Positions 47,701 to 59,671 of a DNA stretch of 64,000 nt are shown one piece after another. Source of the DNA: Gossypium raimondii (taxonomy: Eukaryota > Streptophyta > Magnoliopsida > Malvales > Malvaceae). Both the position numbers and the translations under genes were made by a program. Each line of letters starts with the position of its first letter. Position 1 is the stretch's first letter. Under the pieces are notes generated by a model. It was not told the DNA's origin. It was given only the letters and a program-made list of their open reading frames with translations, and ran no database searches. The stretch lies in the NCBI RefSeq assembly GCF_025698545.1, contig NC_068571.1, positions 42,069,733 through 42,133,732 of the forward strand. The letters are read 5' to 3'.

Positions 47701-50353
47701 TAAGTAAACTAGTCTCTATATGCTAGACCAAAGAGTAAATCATTTATTTCTATTAAAAATTTCATCTATTTATACTATTAAAACTTGGCATGGTTGACAA
47801 AATATGTACCTCTTGTTGACTTATAAAAATCAGTTTTTAACAATAGAAATGAATATATTTTATAATAGAATGACTGGTTTACTCTTTGATCTAACATGCA
47901 ATGAGTAATTTGCTTATATTTTTAGTAGATAAAAACAAATGTAATCCAACTTTTAATACATGAAACTCCATGGTACTTTTACAAAGCAATGAGTGACATA
48001 AACTAACCAGATAAAAGAACCATACCTGGAGATATACTTGGTAGATAAGATCATCGTAAGCCTCACCAATGTTTGGGTTATTATATTCGAAAGGGACAAA
48101 CTGATAAAACACTTGATAGTTCAAACCCGCCATCGCAATTTTGAAAGCATCTATGCAGAAACCAGAGAAAATTGCGGTATTGGTGTGAGGATCATGGTCT
48201 ACTTTCAGCAATTGTGGGAACCCATTTGTTGTTGGAACAGCAATCCTTAGTGTTTTACTGCTTGTTTGCATCATTCGACCTCTGGGACTTGACTCATCAA
48301 TGGTGGAACTTGAAAGCAGATGCCTACCACGAGCAGGCACATTTAATATTTCGAAATTGCTTGAGGTGAGCTTGAAGTTATTAAAATTCATCACATTCAC
48401 CATTTGAGTAATGAAGTTCACCATTTCTAGCTTGTCAATAGAAGACATAAAATCAATGAATCCTTGAATTGAGATTACTGGAATTTTGGTGTGATCTCCA
48501 AATTCAGCCAAAAACTTTGCTTCCAACGTTGATTTTTGTGCACTGAGGATGACCTTGACTTTGTTATCTTCTGAGAGTTTAAAAGCTGGATAGGGAATGT
48601 ATAACATCAAGGTTAAAACTTTTGAATCATAATTTTTAGCCTATATCAAAAATTATAGGCTTGATGGTTGAAAAGAGTTTGAATAAAAAAAATATGGAAA
48701 TGGATTTTTGGAAAAAAAAAAAACAAGAAGGATAAGTCTATTTTTAATATTTTGCTCTGATTTTCTTGGTACATATGTTTAGTTTTCTTTATGTTGGTAT
48801 AGGAGATAAACCATCTTAATTTTTTCTGTGGTCCAGTGAATATTTGACATGTGATGATAATGACATCATTGTGACGTTATTATATGAAAACTTTTAAAAT
48901 ATATATTTCAAATATAAAAATTAATTTTTATAAAATTATTTTATGTAAGTAACTATATTTTATTTTTATAGAAAAATTATAGTTTATTTTTATAAAATTT
49001 AAATTTTATTATATAATATTATAAAAGAATTTATAAAAGAATTTGATTTCAATTAAAAAATTTTATAGTAATTTTTCATGATTCTAATTTTTTATAAATT
49101 TGTTTTTATTAAAAATAATTTTTTATGAAAATCATATAAAATATTTTTTTGTGAAAAATTATAAAAATATTTTTACTTTTTACTTTTTTATATTTTTGAA
49201 ATAATTTAAGGGTGATGGCATCATCATCAAACGTCAAATATTCATTAGAAAATATGAAAAATTATTAATTATATTTTTTATACATTATGTAACTTATTTA
49301 ATCTGAAAGTAAATATATAATTATGCTATATCGTAAATATATAATTTATATTTAAATTTTTATCTTTAAAAGTTAATAAATAAAAATCATATAAAATTAA
49401 ACAGATTTCCACTTCTATGTATGGTAATGTAAACTAACTGTGCCCATGACCACTTCAACAAAGCTAAGGTAGATAGAGGCAAGTTTAAGCCAATTGAATT
49501 TTAATATTATGTTGATATAAACATATTTTATAAAAAAATTCAGAAAAGACAAGTATTTTTTAATATATCTATAGAGTACTTACGTAACAATCAACTCCTT
49601 AGGTATTAGATTAAAATAATAGGTCGATAAACTTCTATGAAATTTCGTCTGCCTTGATTAGTCAAACTTCATTAAAATTGCCAAAATTTTCAGAGTTTGG
49701 CAAATATTTTCGTATTTTATATAAAATATATTCAATATAGTAGGAAAAGTATTTCCTATGTATGTTGAGATTTTAACTTCAAATTCATCGTATATTCTTT
49801 TAAAAATAATATGATTTACTTTATAAAATAATTTTACTTTAACTATTACTCAATCTCAATTAAAAATTAAAATTTTAATTTAATATACGTGGATTTCTGA
49901 ACACTTTTTAATTACTCAGTTCTTAATTTAAGTTTAGTTGTATTATAATTATTCGATTTTTTGTGATTGCTGTGATTTTACTCATAAATTTTGAAAAGAA
50001 AAGAAAAAACAAATGGAATCATGCTAATGATAATGTTATTTTTAACTTCAAAAAGTAGAAAAGAAAAGCTTATAATTACCGGCAGATAAAGCAAGCGAAG
50101 GATCCCCTTTGGAGTCTCTTGTATGAAGAACTATCCTCATTTGGTAGTCCCTATGTAACCCATAAAAATCTGAAATCGCCATGGAAAGGCAGCTCTGAAT
50201 AATCTTCCCCTCCTTTGATCCCATATCAGCGATTAACCCCACACCGACCTCGTCACCACCCACAGCCGGTCTAAGGCCACCAACTAGGCCATTTAGTTCA
50301 CCGAAGAGGCTAAAGTAGAAAGCAAAAAACAGCAACATTTGGTTCTTCATCAT
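44770..50353 (-). CDS. GLR-C: glutamate receptor-like channel with shortened ATD (630 aa predicted)
   Basis: Exons 50353-50080, 48585-48026, 47595-47280, 46247-45856 and 45120-44770 have GT-AG introns and agreeing phases (1893 nt with stop). Start: MMKN at 50353, followed by a hydrophobic signal peptide. The ATD is cut from KIPVISI directly to QGFIDF, losing the segment GLR-D still has between these points. The ligand-binding domain has S1 (LRIAVPTTNGFPQLLKVD), the carboxylate-binding Arg of NRSSYVDF at about 293, and Asp/Glu of IIDEMPY at about 483-484. M1 is about 332-350, the pore loop about 369-383, M3 (SNYTATLTSMMTV) about 394-422 and M4 about 573-595. FAHWEKL replaces the usual FAHREKL after the pore. 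Introns 2 and 3 each carry a MITE. Of the array members this reads most like a usable short receptor; expression is unknown. Confidence 0.87.
46581..46944. repeat. ~360-bp MITE in intron 3 of GLR-C with 11-bp direct repeat
   Basis: Ends TGTAAAAGTATTATGG and CCATGGTATTTTTAC are inverted. The perfect 11-bp repeat CATATTCCAAC flanks it (46570-46580 and 46945-46955). Long TSDs of 9-11 bp are typical of Mutator-like elements. Confidence 0.8.
47640..47982. repeat. ~345-bp MITE in intron 2 of GLR-C
   Basis: Ends AAAGTACCATGGAG and CTCCATGGTACTTT are inverted, and the inverted similarity continues inward (AGATTACATTTTATCT against GGATTACATTTG). It lies between the exon 3 acceptor and the exon 2 donor and accounts for intron 2 being about 430 bp, against 78 bp in GLR-B. 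Confidence 0.8.
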
Positions 50354-52512
50354 TTGGCCAGATGCGTTATCTGATTTAGTTAATTTCCTATATATAATCA
50401 AAATGGGGAATATATATAATATACATTTATACAGGTATCATATATAGGTGTAAAAGTAAGAGGTTGACTTGATAAATTACATAACGTCTAAATATAATTT
50501 TTGTCTCACTCGAGTTTTCTTTTCAAGTGGGGAAAACTTTTACCATTGGAGTCATCCCCTTGACCAATTGAAGCATGCATGAAGCAGCCACGATGCTTCG
50601 TTTGTTATTTCCATTGGTGCATCCACAACCATAGACTTTGCCCATTTACATCATATCTACTTGCACCTTTGGATTCAATCAACTATTTTTTTTTTATACA
50701 TATGACTCATTTGTATATCAGACAAGACTTGAATTATTCATCCTCTTCATTTTCTTTTAAATTTTTATTTCAATTTTAAACACAAAATTTCATCCTCGAA
50801 TTATACATATGACTCATTTGTATTTAAAATATGTTTTTGTACAATTTTATTATTGCTCATAACCTTTCAAAATTCTTAAATTAAAAGAAAATATATAAAC
50901 TTATATTTTTTTGCTCGGTTAATATGCATATATATATATATGATAATAGAAAGACGTTGGGAAACACCAATCTCATTCCTAATCAAAATTACAAAACCTT
51001 TAATTAAACAAGAAAACAAAACATCCTACATCTGACCGAACTACTGATAAATAATTAAGAATGTATCACCACTAAATTAAAAAAAAATGCTCATCTTCTC
51101 ACCCCTAGCAGTAAACAACATTGTAACCATGCCATTACTACAATAATAATATGAACAGAGTTGAGTATGAATCAATAGAAAATACAATTTTAATAGGACG
51201 CACATGAAAGTAGTAACTATATGATTGGTCAAAGGGGAGAATGCGTCACTGAGAGACAACCATAGGTCTAGAAAGTTTTAACGAGTCATTGTGGCTCAAT
51301 TTTTTTTTTTATCAACTCTTTACCTTTGATTTAAGTTGAATTCCATTAATTGAATTGAAGTCAATTCAAAGCTATGCGGAGTGAGGGTCGGGTTATTATA
51401 TAGTATTATATTATAAGTATTAATTTTATATGCATTTTTTAGTAGTTTCATTAAAGATTTTATCGTATCTGTTCTTTTAAATAGAATGTTTAAAATTATG
51501 TATAACTCTTCTTTAATCCATAAATAGCGTGTTCGAATCAACATCCTCTTGCATTAACAACAATAATCATGTCAATCAAATTAAAACTCAATCGACTATA
51601 CAAGTTTTTTATTTGTTCAATGTCTAATCATGTTTTTTATTTTAACTTAATATTGAATAATTATATTCTTTCTTTTATTACCGGTATATATATATATATA
51701 ATTTTCCTTTTGTTGAATTTCTAAATATAAATAGCTCAATATATTTTATATATTATGAAAAATAAAAAATTATATATTATATATATTAAGTCAACCTCTT
51801 ATTTTTACACCTATATAAGATACCTTTTTGAATTTATACTTTTGAAGACTATATATTTTGAATTTATACTAATAAAAAAAATTATCATTTTAGTCATTAA
51901 AATTTGAGTTATGATCGAGATGGTAGTCTTTAAATTCTATTATTCTTAAATTAATAGATATAGTGATTAAAAATGTAGAGACTAAATATATCAAATTATT
52001 AAAAAAAACTAATTAAGGGTGGGTTTGGTTAGGCGGTGGGATGCGGTGCGTTTAACTTACTTTTTGTCTCACGCTATAGTATCGCTATAGTATCTAATCT
52101 CACAACCACCAGTATTTTCACACTAATCACAGGTAACGCACCTTCCATCCAAACTTATCCTAAATCCATAATTTAGGTATAGTATGAGATTAATAATAGA
52201 ATTTGAACAAAAATAATTTTACCTTCACCAAAGTAAAAAAAAATTAAAATATTGCAAACCTCAAATAACTAAATGTATAATTTAATAGTGTGAAATATTT
52301 TAATTCTATAAATATAGTATTTAAATACTGCTACATATTTTTTGCAATCCTTAAAATTTTAATTATTGAAACAAAATTAATATATGATCTTTTTCTTTCC
52401 TTAATCTTCGATTCTTCCCTTTTTTTTTCTTGGTTTTTTTCCTTTTATTTTCTTTTACAATTATTAAACTAATTTTAAGCAAAGGCAAAAACCCTAGCCA
52501 AAAAAGCTTACA
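50354..52512. promoter_or_regulatory. Region between GLR-C and the 101-aa gene (divergent promoters)
   Basis: TATAAATG (minus strand) at 50424-50431 lies about 75 bp above GLR-C. The conserved block with TTGAC (50464-50468) spans 50449-50520. Positions 51785-51830 carry an inverted partial copy of the same DNA (AAGTCAACCTCTTA). The rest is AT-rich and non-coding. The whole stretch from 50353 on is the first copy of the segmental duplication repeated from 59672. Confidence 0.5.
52018..52160. repeat. Small hAT-like MITE
   Basis: Termini GGGTGGGTTTGGTTAGGCGG and the imperfect complement GGATGG/AAACTTATCC are inverted, with GTGCGTTTA against TAACGCAC further in. It is absent from the corresponding place in the second duplication unit (near 61560). 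Confidence 0.6.
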
Positions 52513-52818
52513 ATGTTGATGGGACTTCCTTGGCCTTTGATCTCTATTTCCTGCATCGTTTTGCTTTTGATATTGATCCCATCAGTTTTCAACTACAAGT
52601 CGCAGTGGAACAAATGGACCATCATCTTGCATTTCATCTTCGTTGCAGTGCCTTTGCTTTTGCTTATCATCCTCGCCCACTTCAAGGATGGTTTACCCTC
52701 GGTTAACATTTACAAGTTGAACTTTCTTCGTCGTGATGTTGGCCTGGTGGTGCCGCCAGGCCTCCTGCTTGTGCTGCTGTTTTTACTTATAATGGCCTAT
52801 TCGTTAAGCCCTTCGTAA
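52513..52818 (+). CDS. 101-aa three-helix membrane protein, unknown function
   Basis: A single uninterrupted frame from ATG (52513) to TAA (52816-52818). Three hydrophobic segments are visible at about residues 8-24, 38-54 and 78-96. They are separated by a polar loop, NYKSQWNKW, and by a stretch with KDGLPSVN and LRRD. The first segment could instead serve as a signal anchor. I do not recognise a named family; plants have many small integral membrane proteins of this kind. It lies on the opposite strand to the GLR genes, head-to-head with GLR-C and tail-to-tail with GLR-D. A duplicate at 61761 is near identical over its first 65 codons but broken. The hydrophobic pattern and conservation in the copy argue it is a real gene. 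Confidence 0.7.
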   Translation: MLMGLPWPLISISCIVLLLILIPSVFNYKSQWNKWTIILHFIFVAVPLLLLIILAHFKDGLPSVNIYKLNFLRRDVGLVVPPGLLLVLLFLLIMAYSLSPS

Positions 52819-53587
52819 ATAGTACTAGTCTTTAATTTCTTCTTCATTCTTTCATTGTTTTGGTATTGAAAAGGTTTCAATTAAGTTTTGCAAATGTGGA
52901 TGCTGTAAAACAGAGAATTTAACTATGTTTGATGAAATTTGCCATGTAATATATATAGTTTGGTTGGTGGATGCAAATTCATGCTTTTCTTTGCTTGATG
53001 ATTCTCTAGTTTTTGTGATGTTCAGAGTTTTCTCTATGGATTTAAAATTACTTATGTCAATATTTGTTAATGCATACAATCATTCTTAAGTGGGTAATAT
53101 ATTCAAATGAAAGCCTCCCTAAATTTATTCTAAAGAAAACCTCAAATTAATCCATGTAGGTCAAAGTCCACACCAAACTTAACTCACATAATGTACAATC
53201 TTATCATATTAGGTCATATAATCAACCTTGTAAGACATCCACTTTGAACGACAAATCTACCAATCAAATCAAATAATAACATATGAATTTCAGTTTTATC
53301 ATTTTACTCTTTTAATTAATATGCACAATGTAATTATTTTAAAGTTAAAATATTTAGATTTAACTTTTTTATCTTTCTTTACACTCGCATTGCGAGCTTG
53401 CCACAATTTAATAAACTTTATTTGTCATTGAGTAGTGTAATAATATTGTATAAAACAAATTTATTACCATCAATATACACAATGGAAAACAAAGGTCCTC
53501 AAGAAGTAATGAGGATATTCCTCAATAAAAGTGTACAGCTTACTGGAATTTACAAATAGGGTTCATGATGTAATTTCATGAACTTCA
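52819..53587. other. Between the 101-aa gene and GLR-D (convergent 3' ends)
   Basis: Non-coding. 52819-53080 is the likely 3'-UTR of the 101-aa gene and is closely matched at 62066-62320. 53400-53560 matches the 3' flank of other GLR copies (AAACAAATTTATTACCATCA). An antisense ORF at 52852-53079 is not supported. Confidence 0.5.
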
Positions 53588-56500
53588 TCAATTGTCCAAC
53601 TCTGGGTGTACTGCATTAGCATTGCTTTTGTTTCTGAAAAATTTCATGCAAATGTACTGTTTCACAAACTCAGGTCGTCTCCATTCTTTCATAACATGAA
53701 AGTTTTTGTAAAGCAAAGAAGTGAGGAACAAGAAACAGGCTATAGCTAAATAAATTCCATTGATAAGGAACAAGCCTCGAAAGTCTCCTACCGTAAGTGA
53801 GCTCACACTGTCCAAAGTATTATCTGAATCAAAATCAGTGATCGGACTTTTGAACCACTCATTTTCAAGCCTTTGAAGCATCCCATCTTCTCTTAGTTTT
53901 GCAATTTCCCTTGATATGTCATGAGCCATGAGTGAACCTTTTGGAAATGCCTGAAGATTTCACAATGAAGTTAAAACATTAGGGCTATAATATCTATGTG
54001 CCAAGATTGGGATATCTCTTCACAAATGTATTCTTTGAAATATAGATCCTTAAAATTGATTTTCTAATATTTTCAAAAAAAGATCATTTTATAAAAATCT
54101 GAACACTTAGAATTGTTCAAGAGACATCATAAACTAGAACTGCCTTTGGGTTGAATACTCCACCTAACTCGATATCCTCAACTTAGCCTAGGTTGAACAT
54201 CGACAAGGAAACTTTTGCCTTGGGCTAACTTGGGTTGACTCGGATTTAAATTAAATAACAAAAATAATTTTATATAAATTTAAATATAAAATATAAAAAT
54301 AAATTGTAAATACTATCTATAACATCTATAATATATAAAAAAAAGCATGAATTTAGAAAAACTTTTGAGCACGAGGATATCCTTTATTTTTCATCATATT
54401 ACTAATTTCATATTTAAAAATTTAAAGTAAAATAAAATATGTGATAATTATAAATTTAAAAATAAGTATAATTTACATTTACATTTACTAGTTAAAAGAA
54501 GCGTGCTAATTCTTCTTGAATGAAACTCTAAAAATAGAAGAGAAAATTTGTGATAGCTATAATTATAATTATAATTTAAACTACGAGTATTAGCTAAAAA
54601 TTGTGGTAATTTTAATAATGTAAAATAGAGTTATTACTTGAATAAAATTTTAAACATCTTAATTATCAATTAATTAATATTAGAGTTAATTATGTTAATT
54701 ATTTATTTTTGAATAATGTTGTTTTGCATTAATTACATAAATTAAAACTATATTGTATGTTGAATATGTTAAAAATATTTTAATTATGACTTTAAAAAAT
54801 TTCTAATAATAATATTTGAATTGATAAATTAATATATTTTTAATTCTATTCAATAATTCAAATAAAAATAATATATTAGGTTAATTACTATAATTAAAAA
54901 TAAAATATTTAAAAATCTGATTAAATAATAAATTTATAAAATCACATACAGAAGTTAGTATATATAAAGTGAAACCAGCTATTAGATGGGGTCAAGGGCT
55001 TTGCCCTTCTTAATAAATGAAAAATTGTATTTATGACCCTCATAAAAGAAACAGTTAATTTCAACATTAAGGTTTTTTAATCTCTTGATAAAATGAAATA
55101 TATATTTGCCCTGAAAAGGATAATGATTCAATTTAAGTTCTTTAACATAAAATTTTAATTTAAACTCCAAAAAATTTATAATTTTATCTTGATCTCTGAA
55201 CACAAATTTTTTAATTTCACCCTTATATTTCAAATCGAGCCAAAGCCATCTTTAATTCCACACATAGACATCTTTACCTAAAACTCTATTGTTACATTAT
55301 GCATGCATGTATGTATGTATGAGAAGTACTTGAATAACTTACAAAGCCAAAGCCATTGGTAACAGGCATGACGTGGCCGACCATGGAATAACGTGTTGGA
55401 TATTTTTGTCGCAAGATGTTAATGTATGGCATCTCCTCAATTATCGCAGAGACTCAACCATTTTTACCTCCTTCAGATAAAGCCTTCGCGTATTCTTCGA
55501 GTGAAGTAAGCCTGATAGATTTTGACTGTAAATTCGGGAAATTTAGATTGCCAATAGCTTCTTGGGAAACAGGGCCTGTTGCACCTATGATGCTCTTCCC
55601 AGAGTTGAACTCAATCTGTTGAACCGTCATCATTGATGTCAAAGTGGCGGTGTAATTCGAGCCCAATATAAACACCACAAACACCCACAAAACAACCACT
55701 GATCTCGACAAGTTGCTCGATAATTTCTCCCCTACAAATTCACATTTTAAAGGAAAATTATATCAAACCTTTTTCCTAAATTTTGCTATTGAAACGTGGG
55801 TTTAGTGTAATTGTACCTGAACATCATTTATTTTCGATTTAATAGATTAAATAGACGGTTCAACAATTTACAAATAAAAGAATTGAAATCTCATAGTAAT
55901 TGGAAATATGTTCCTCTATATAATAATGTTACTATAACATGTTAGAAGTGATTTTTTAATAAAAAGAGTATGTCAATATTTTAATTTAAATAATTAATTA
56001 TTTGGACTATTTAATTATATTATAAAAATATACAACAAACCAGGCTAGCAAATTTGAGAAAAACAAATTTTGACCAAATGAGTTTAACATGTACGCATGA
56101 GAATGCTTACAATGTGCAAAAACAAAGATAGAGAAGGAGAAGCCAAACATCCTTCCAATTTCCCCATTTGATTGCCGGGTTTGTCGTTCAACAGATGCAG
56201 GGCGTTCAATCAGCCAAATAAATAAAGCTGATAAGACATAAACCCCCACAATTGTAAGCCAAAGACCTGGTGTGAGTGGTTTCAAGAAAATCCACAAGTT
56301 TTGGTTCTCCTTTGGGGTTAGCCGAGAAACCATCCCGATCCCCATGTCCGTAAACGGCAAAGTAAAATCCACGTACAATGATCTATTTGATGTAATCGTT
56401 ATGTCCCCAACAGCACCATCGTACTTCTGTTTTTGTTTATCCAACACAAATCAATAAAACCAAGTGGCATAAACGAAGCACATAAAATTGTTAAGAACCA

Positions 56501-59074
56501 TACCTGGAGATATACTTGGTAGACAAGATCACTGTAAGCCTCACCTATGGTTGGGTTATTATATTCGAAGGGGACGAACTCATAGGGCACTTTATGCTCC
56601 AAACCCGCCATTGCAGCTTTGAAAACTTCTATGCAGAAACCAGAGAAGCTGATATTGGCCTGAAGATCAATGTCCACTTTCAGCAATTGAGGGAAACCGT
56701 TTGATTTTGGAACAGCAATCCTTAGGGTCTTAGTGCTCGTTTGCATCCTTCGACCTTTGGGAATGGTTGATGTCCCACCAGGCCAGATTATTGTTTCGAA
56801 GCCGGAGCTTGAAAATAAATGCCTTCCATGGGCAAACCCGTGTGATAATTTGTTGGTGAATTTGCCTGTCCAAAATCCAACTCTTCTTTCCCCTTCAGTA
56901 CCTAACACATTCACTATTTCGAAATTGACCATTTGAGTAATGAAGTTCATCAGTCGTAGCATATCAAACTCCTTTGATTCTTTCATCCTATAAGACCTGA
57001 AACCAATGAATCCTTGCATGTTTTCGTATATCGATGAATAATCTTTCAAATTCTGCAAGTGATTCATGCACTTGGAGGTAACGATCCATGCATACCCTTG
57101 GCTAGCCATTCCTAGCCTTTTCGCGTGTACGAAAATACGAGATGCTAAGACAGGTTCAACATGCACAACGAATACCGAAGTTTCCATTGCTTTGAGCCTA
57201 TGAAGCTCTTCAATTATGTGTTCATCTTTCGATGAAGCAGCCACTGAGCTTTTATATGCAACCTGAAACTTTTTCTCTTCAAAGAAATCACTCCAATGAT
57301 TGTCATTATGATCTTCGTAAATGAGGATAACCTTTTCCCATTTATGTAATTCTGCGAAAGCAATAATTCCTTTCACTTCGGCATGGTCATGTAGTGGAAC
57401 TTGAATCAAGTATGGGGCGGAAATTGGGATTACTGGAATTTTGGTGTTATTCCCAAATTCAGCCAAAGACAATGTTGATTTTTGGGCACTGAGGATGACC
57501 TTGACTTTGTTATTTTCCCCGAGATTAAAAGCTGGATAGGAAAATGTATAGCATAAAAAGGTCAAATTGTTGAATCAGAACTTTTAGCCTACATTAAATG
57601 GATTTTGGAGAAATCTTTTTCCAAACATGAATATATTTTTATTTTTTATATATGAATTCTATAATTTAAATTTTTTAAATATATTTAAGCTGTATATGCT
57701 TAATAGTTTAATAAAAATAATAAATATTAAATAAATATGATATATTTTATTAAAAATTAAAAATTATATAAATATAACATTCTTAGATTAATCATTTATA
57801 AATATAAATAAATTTGAGCTCATTTTTAATTGGTCTATGAAGTTAAAAAAAAACTTTTCCATATCTGTCCCTTTCTTTGAAGTTGTAGGAAATTTCGTTT
57901 GCATTAATTAGTCTAATTAGACTAATGCCCAGTATATAAATCAACTTGTCCGTAAAATGGAGTAATGCCAAGCATTTCAAAATTTTGACAGAATTTTTTA
58001 TTAATTTTATATTATACATAAAGTTATAAATTAATTCATGTTTTTTCGTTTAATTATTTTTATTTTTATTTTTTAGAATTTTAAAATTTAATCTTAACAT
58101 GAATTATGGTTGTTAAAGCCATTAATTGGTTTTTTCTTTGTGAATAATACGTGAGAAAAACAAGTTGATATGACATTACCCATGTGATAATATGTTTGTT
58201 CTTACAATACTTTAGGAATAATAAAACTTAATGAATTTAGCACTTATCATTAGGTTTGGAATAAAATTTAAAATTAGAAATGTGAAAAGACTAAAATGAC
58301 CAAATAAAATAACTAAATCCGCAACTTATGCATAATACACGGATTAATAACAAAATTTAACCATTTTTAATATTAGAAATGCCTTGATGCAAGAAAGTTT
58401 AAGGTAAAAGTACAATTGAATTTTGCCCCCTCTACTATAAAAATGAGCAAATTAGTCCATATACGTTAGAGCAAAGAGTAAATCGGTCCTTCTGTTAAAA
58501 ATTTCATCAATTTTTATTGTTAAAATTTGGTCCCTATATGTCAATATGAGATACACGTGACACATCACGTATGACTATTTGGTTAGACTGCTACACTGAT
58601 TTCTAACGGTAGAAATGGATGAATTTTTTGACAAAAAGGATTAGTTTACTTTTTTAATCTAACGTACATGAATTAATTTGTCCATTTTTTTAGAAAAAGA
58701 GATAAAATGTTATCTCACTCCTAATACAGAATCTTCTATGATACTTTTATCGAAAGTTACATGGGGGAAGAAAAAAAAGTAAAAGAAAGCTTATAATTAC
58801 CGGAAGATAAAGCAAGCAAAGGGTCCCCTTTGGAGTCTCTTGTATGGAGAACTATCCTCATTTGGTTGTCCCTACCAAAGCTATTGAAATCGGAAATCGC
58901 CATGGAAACGCGGCCATGGATAACTTTCCCCTCCCTCGATCCCATATCAACGATTAACCCAACACCAACCTCTTCGCCGTCCACCGCAGGTCCAAGGCCA
59001 CCAACTTGGCCACTTAGTTCACCGAGGAGACTAAAGTAGAAAGCAAATAAAAGCAAAATTTGGTTCTTTATCAT
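53588..59074 (-). pseudogene. GLR-D: near-complete GLR gene with one premature stop
   Basis: Exons 59074-58801, 57531-56504, 56426-56111, 55731-55343 and 53950-53588 join in phase to 790 codons including the final stop. Exon 4 carries TGA at 55454-55456 (about codon 632), where the paralogues have a GGA/GGC glycine (KNGG-SAII). The predicted product would stop before the ligand-contacting DEMPY region and M4, so this is a pseudogene or a truncated allele. Its ATD is the longest in the window (LHKWEKVILIYEDHNDNHW, SKDEHIIEELHRLKAMETSV, RIFVHAKRLGM). It still lacks the part after ESKEFDML that usually covers about 60-80 residues, a loss GLR-A shares. The S1 Arg of NRSLYVDF is at about 449. M1, the pore loop (with FAHWEKL) and M3 are present. 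Intron 1 holds a MITE. Only the single base change prevents a 789-aa product, so a sequencing or allelic difference is possible. Confidence 0.85.
58403..58753. repeat. ~350-bp MITE in intron 1 of GLR-D
   Basis: Begins GTAAAAGTACAATTG and ends TCTATGATACTTTTAT, imperfect inverted ends. The flanks share GAAAGTT (TSD with some mismatch). Internal words TTAGTCCATATACGTTAGA and TTCTGTTAAAAATTTCATC are the best preserved of the family here. Confidence 0.75.
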
Positions 59075-59671
59075 TAGGCCAAATGCTGTTTTTTCTTTTT
59101 TGAATATTTATTTGTTTTTTGTTCTTTGGTACCTAATACATTCTAATTAATTTCCTTTATGAAATGTAAACGGGGAATATATATATATATATATAGGTTT
59201 AAGAGTATGAGGTTGACATAAATTACAAAACGTCTAAATATGATTTGTCTCACTTGAGTCTCTTTCAACGACTAGAACCATAGAGTTCGTCCAAATCAAT
59301 ATGTCGGATTCGTATTAGATCAAGTATGGGTAGAAATTTCTTAAAATTACTTTTAAAAAAAGGTTTAACTATAAAAATAGCCTCCAAATGATGCTTAACT
59401 ATGAATTTCGTCTCAATTAACTCAAAAGGTGTATGATATTGATGGGTAATAAATATATATAGTTGTGTTTAATTCCCTGAAATTCTAGTTATATTGAGGG
59501 ATTAATTGTAGAAATTGTGTTTATTTTTATGCAAGAGTCGAAGATATTGGACTTAATTGCAAAATTTTGGTTAAATTGATGCATTGTGAAAATTTTGATT
59601 AAATAGTGGACTTGTGACGTGGACCAATTTGGGAGCTACCAACTTTAAAAAATTAATTTAAGAGGATTGAA
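59075..59671. promoter_or_regulatory. 5' flank of GLR-D
   Basis: A long AT run, TATATATA (59178-59195), is about 105 bp above the ATG. The conserved block with TTGAC at 59213-59217 covers about 59201-59275. The DNA from 59330 to 59671 is unique here and ends at the duplication breakpoint. Confidence 0.5.
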
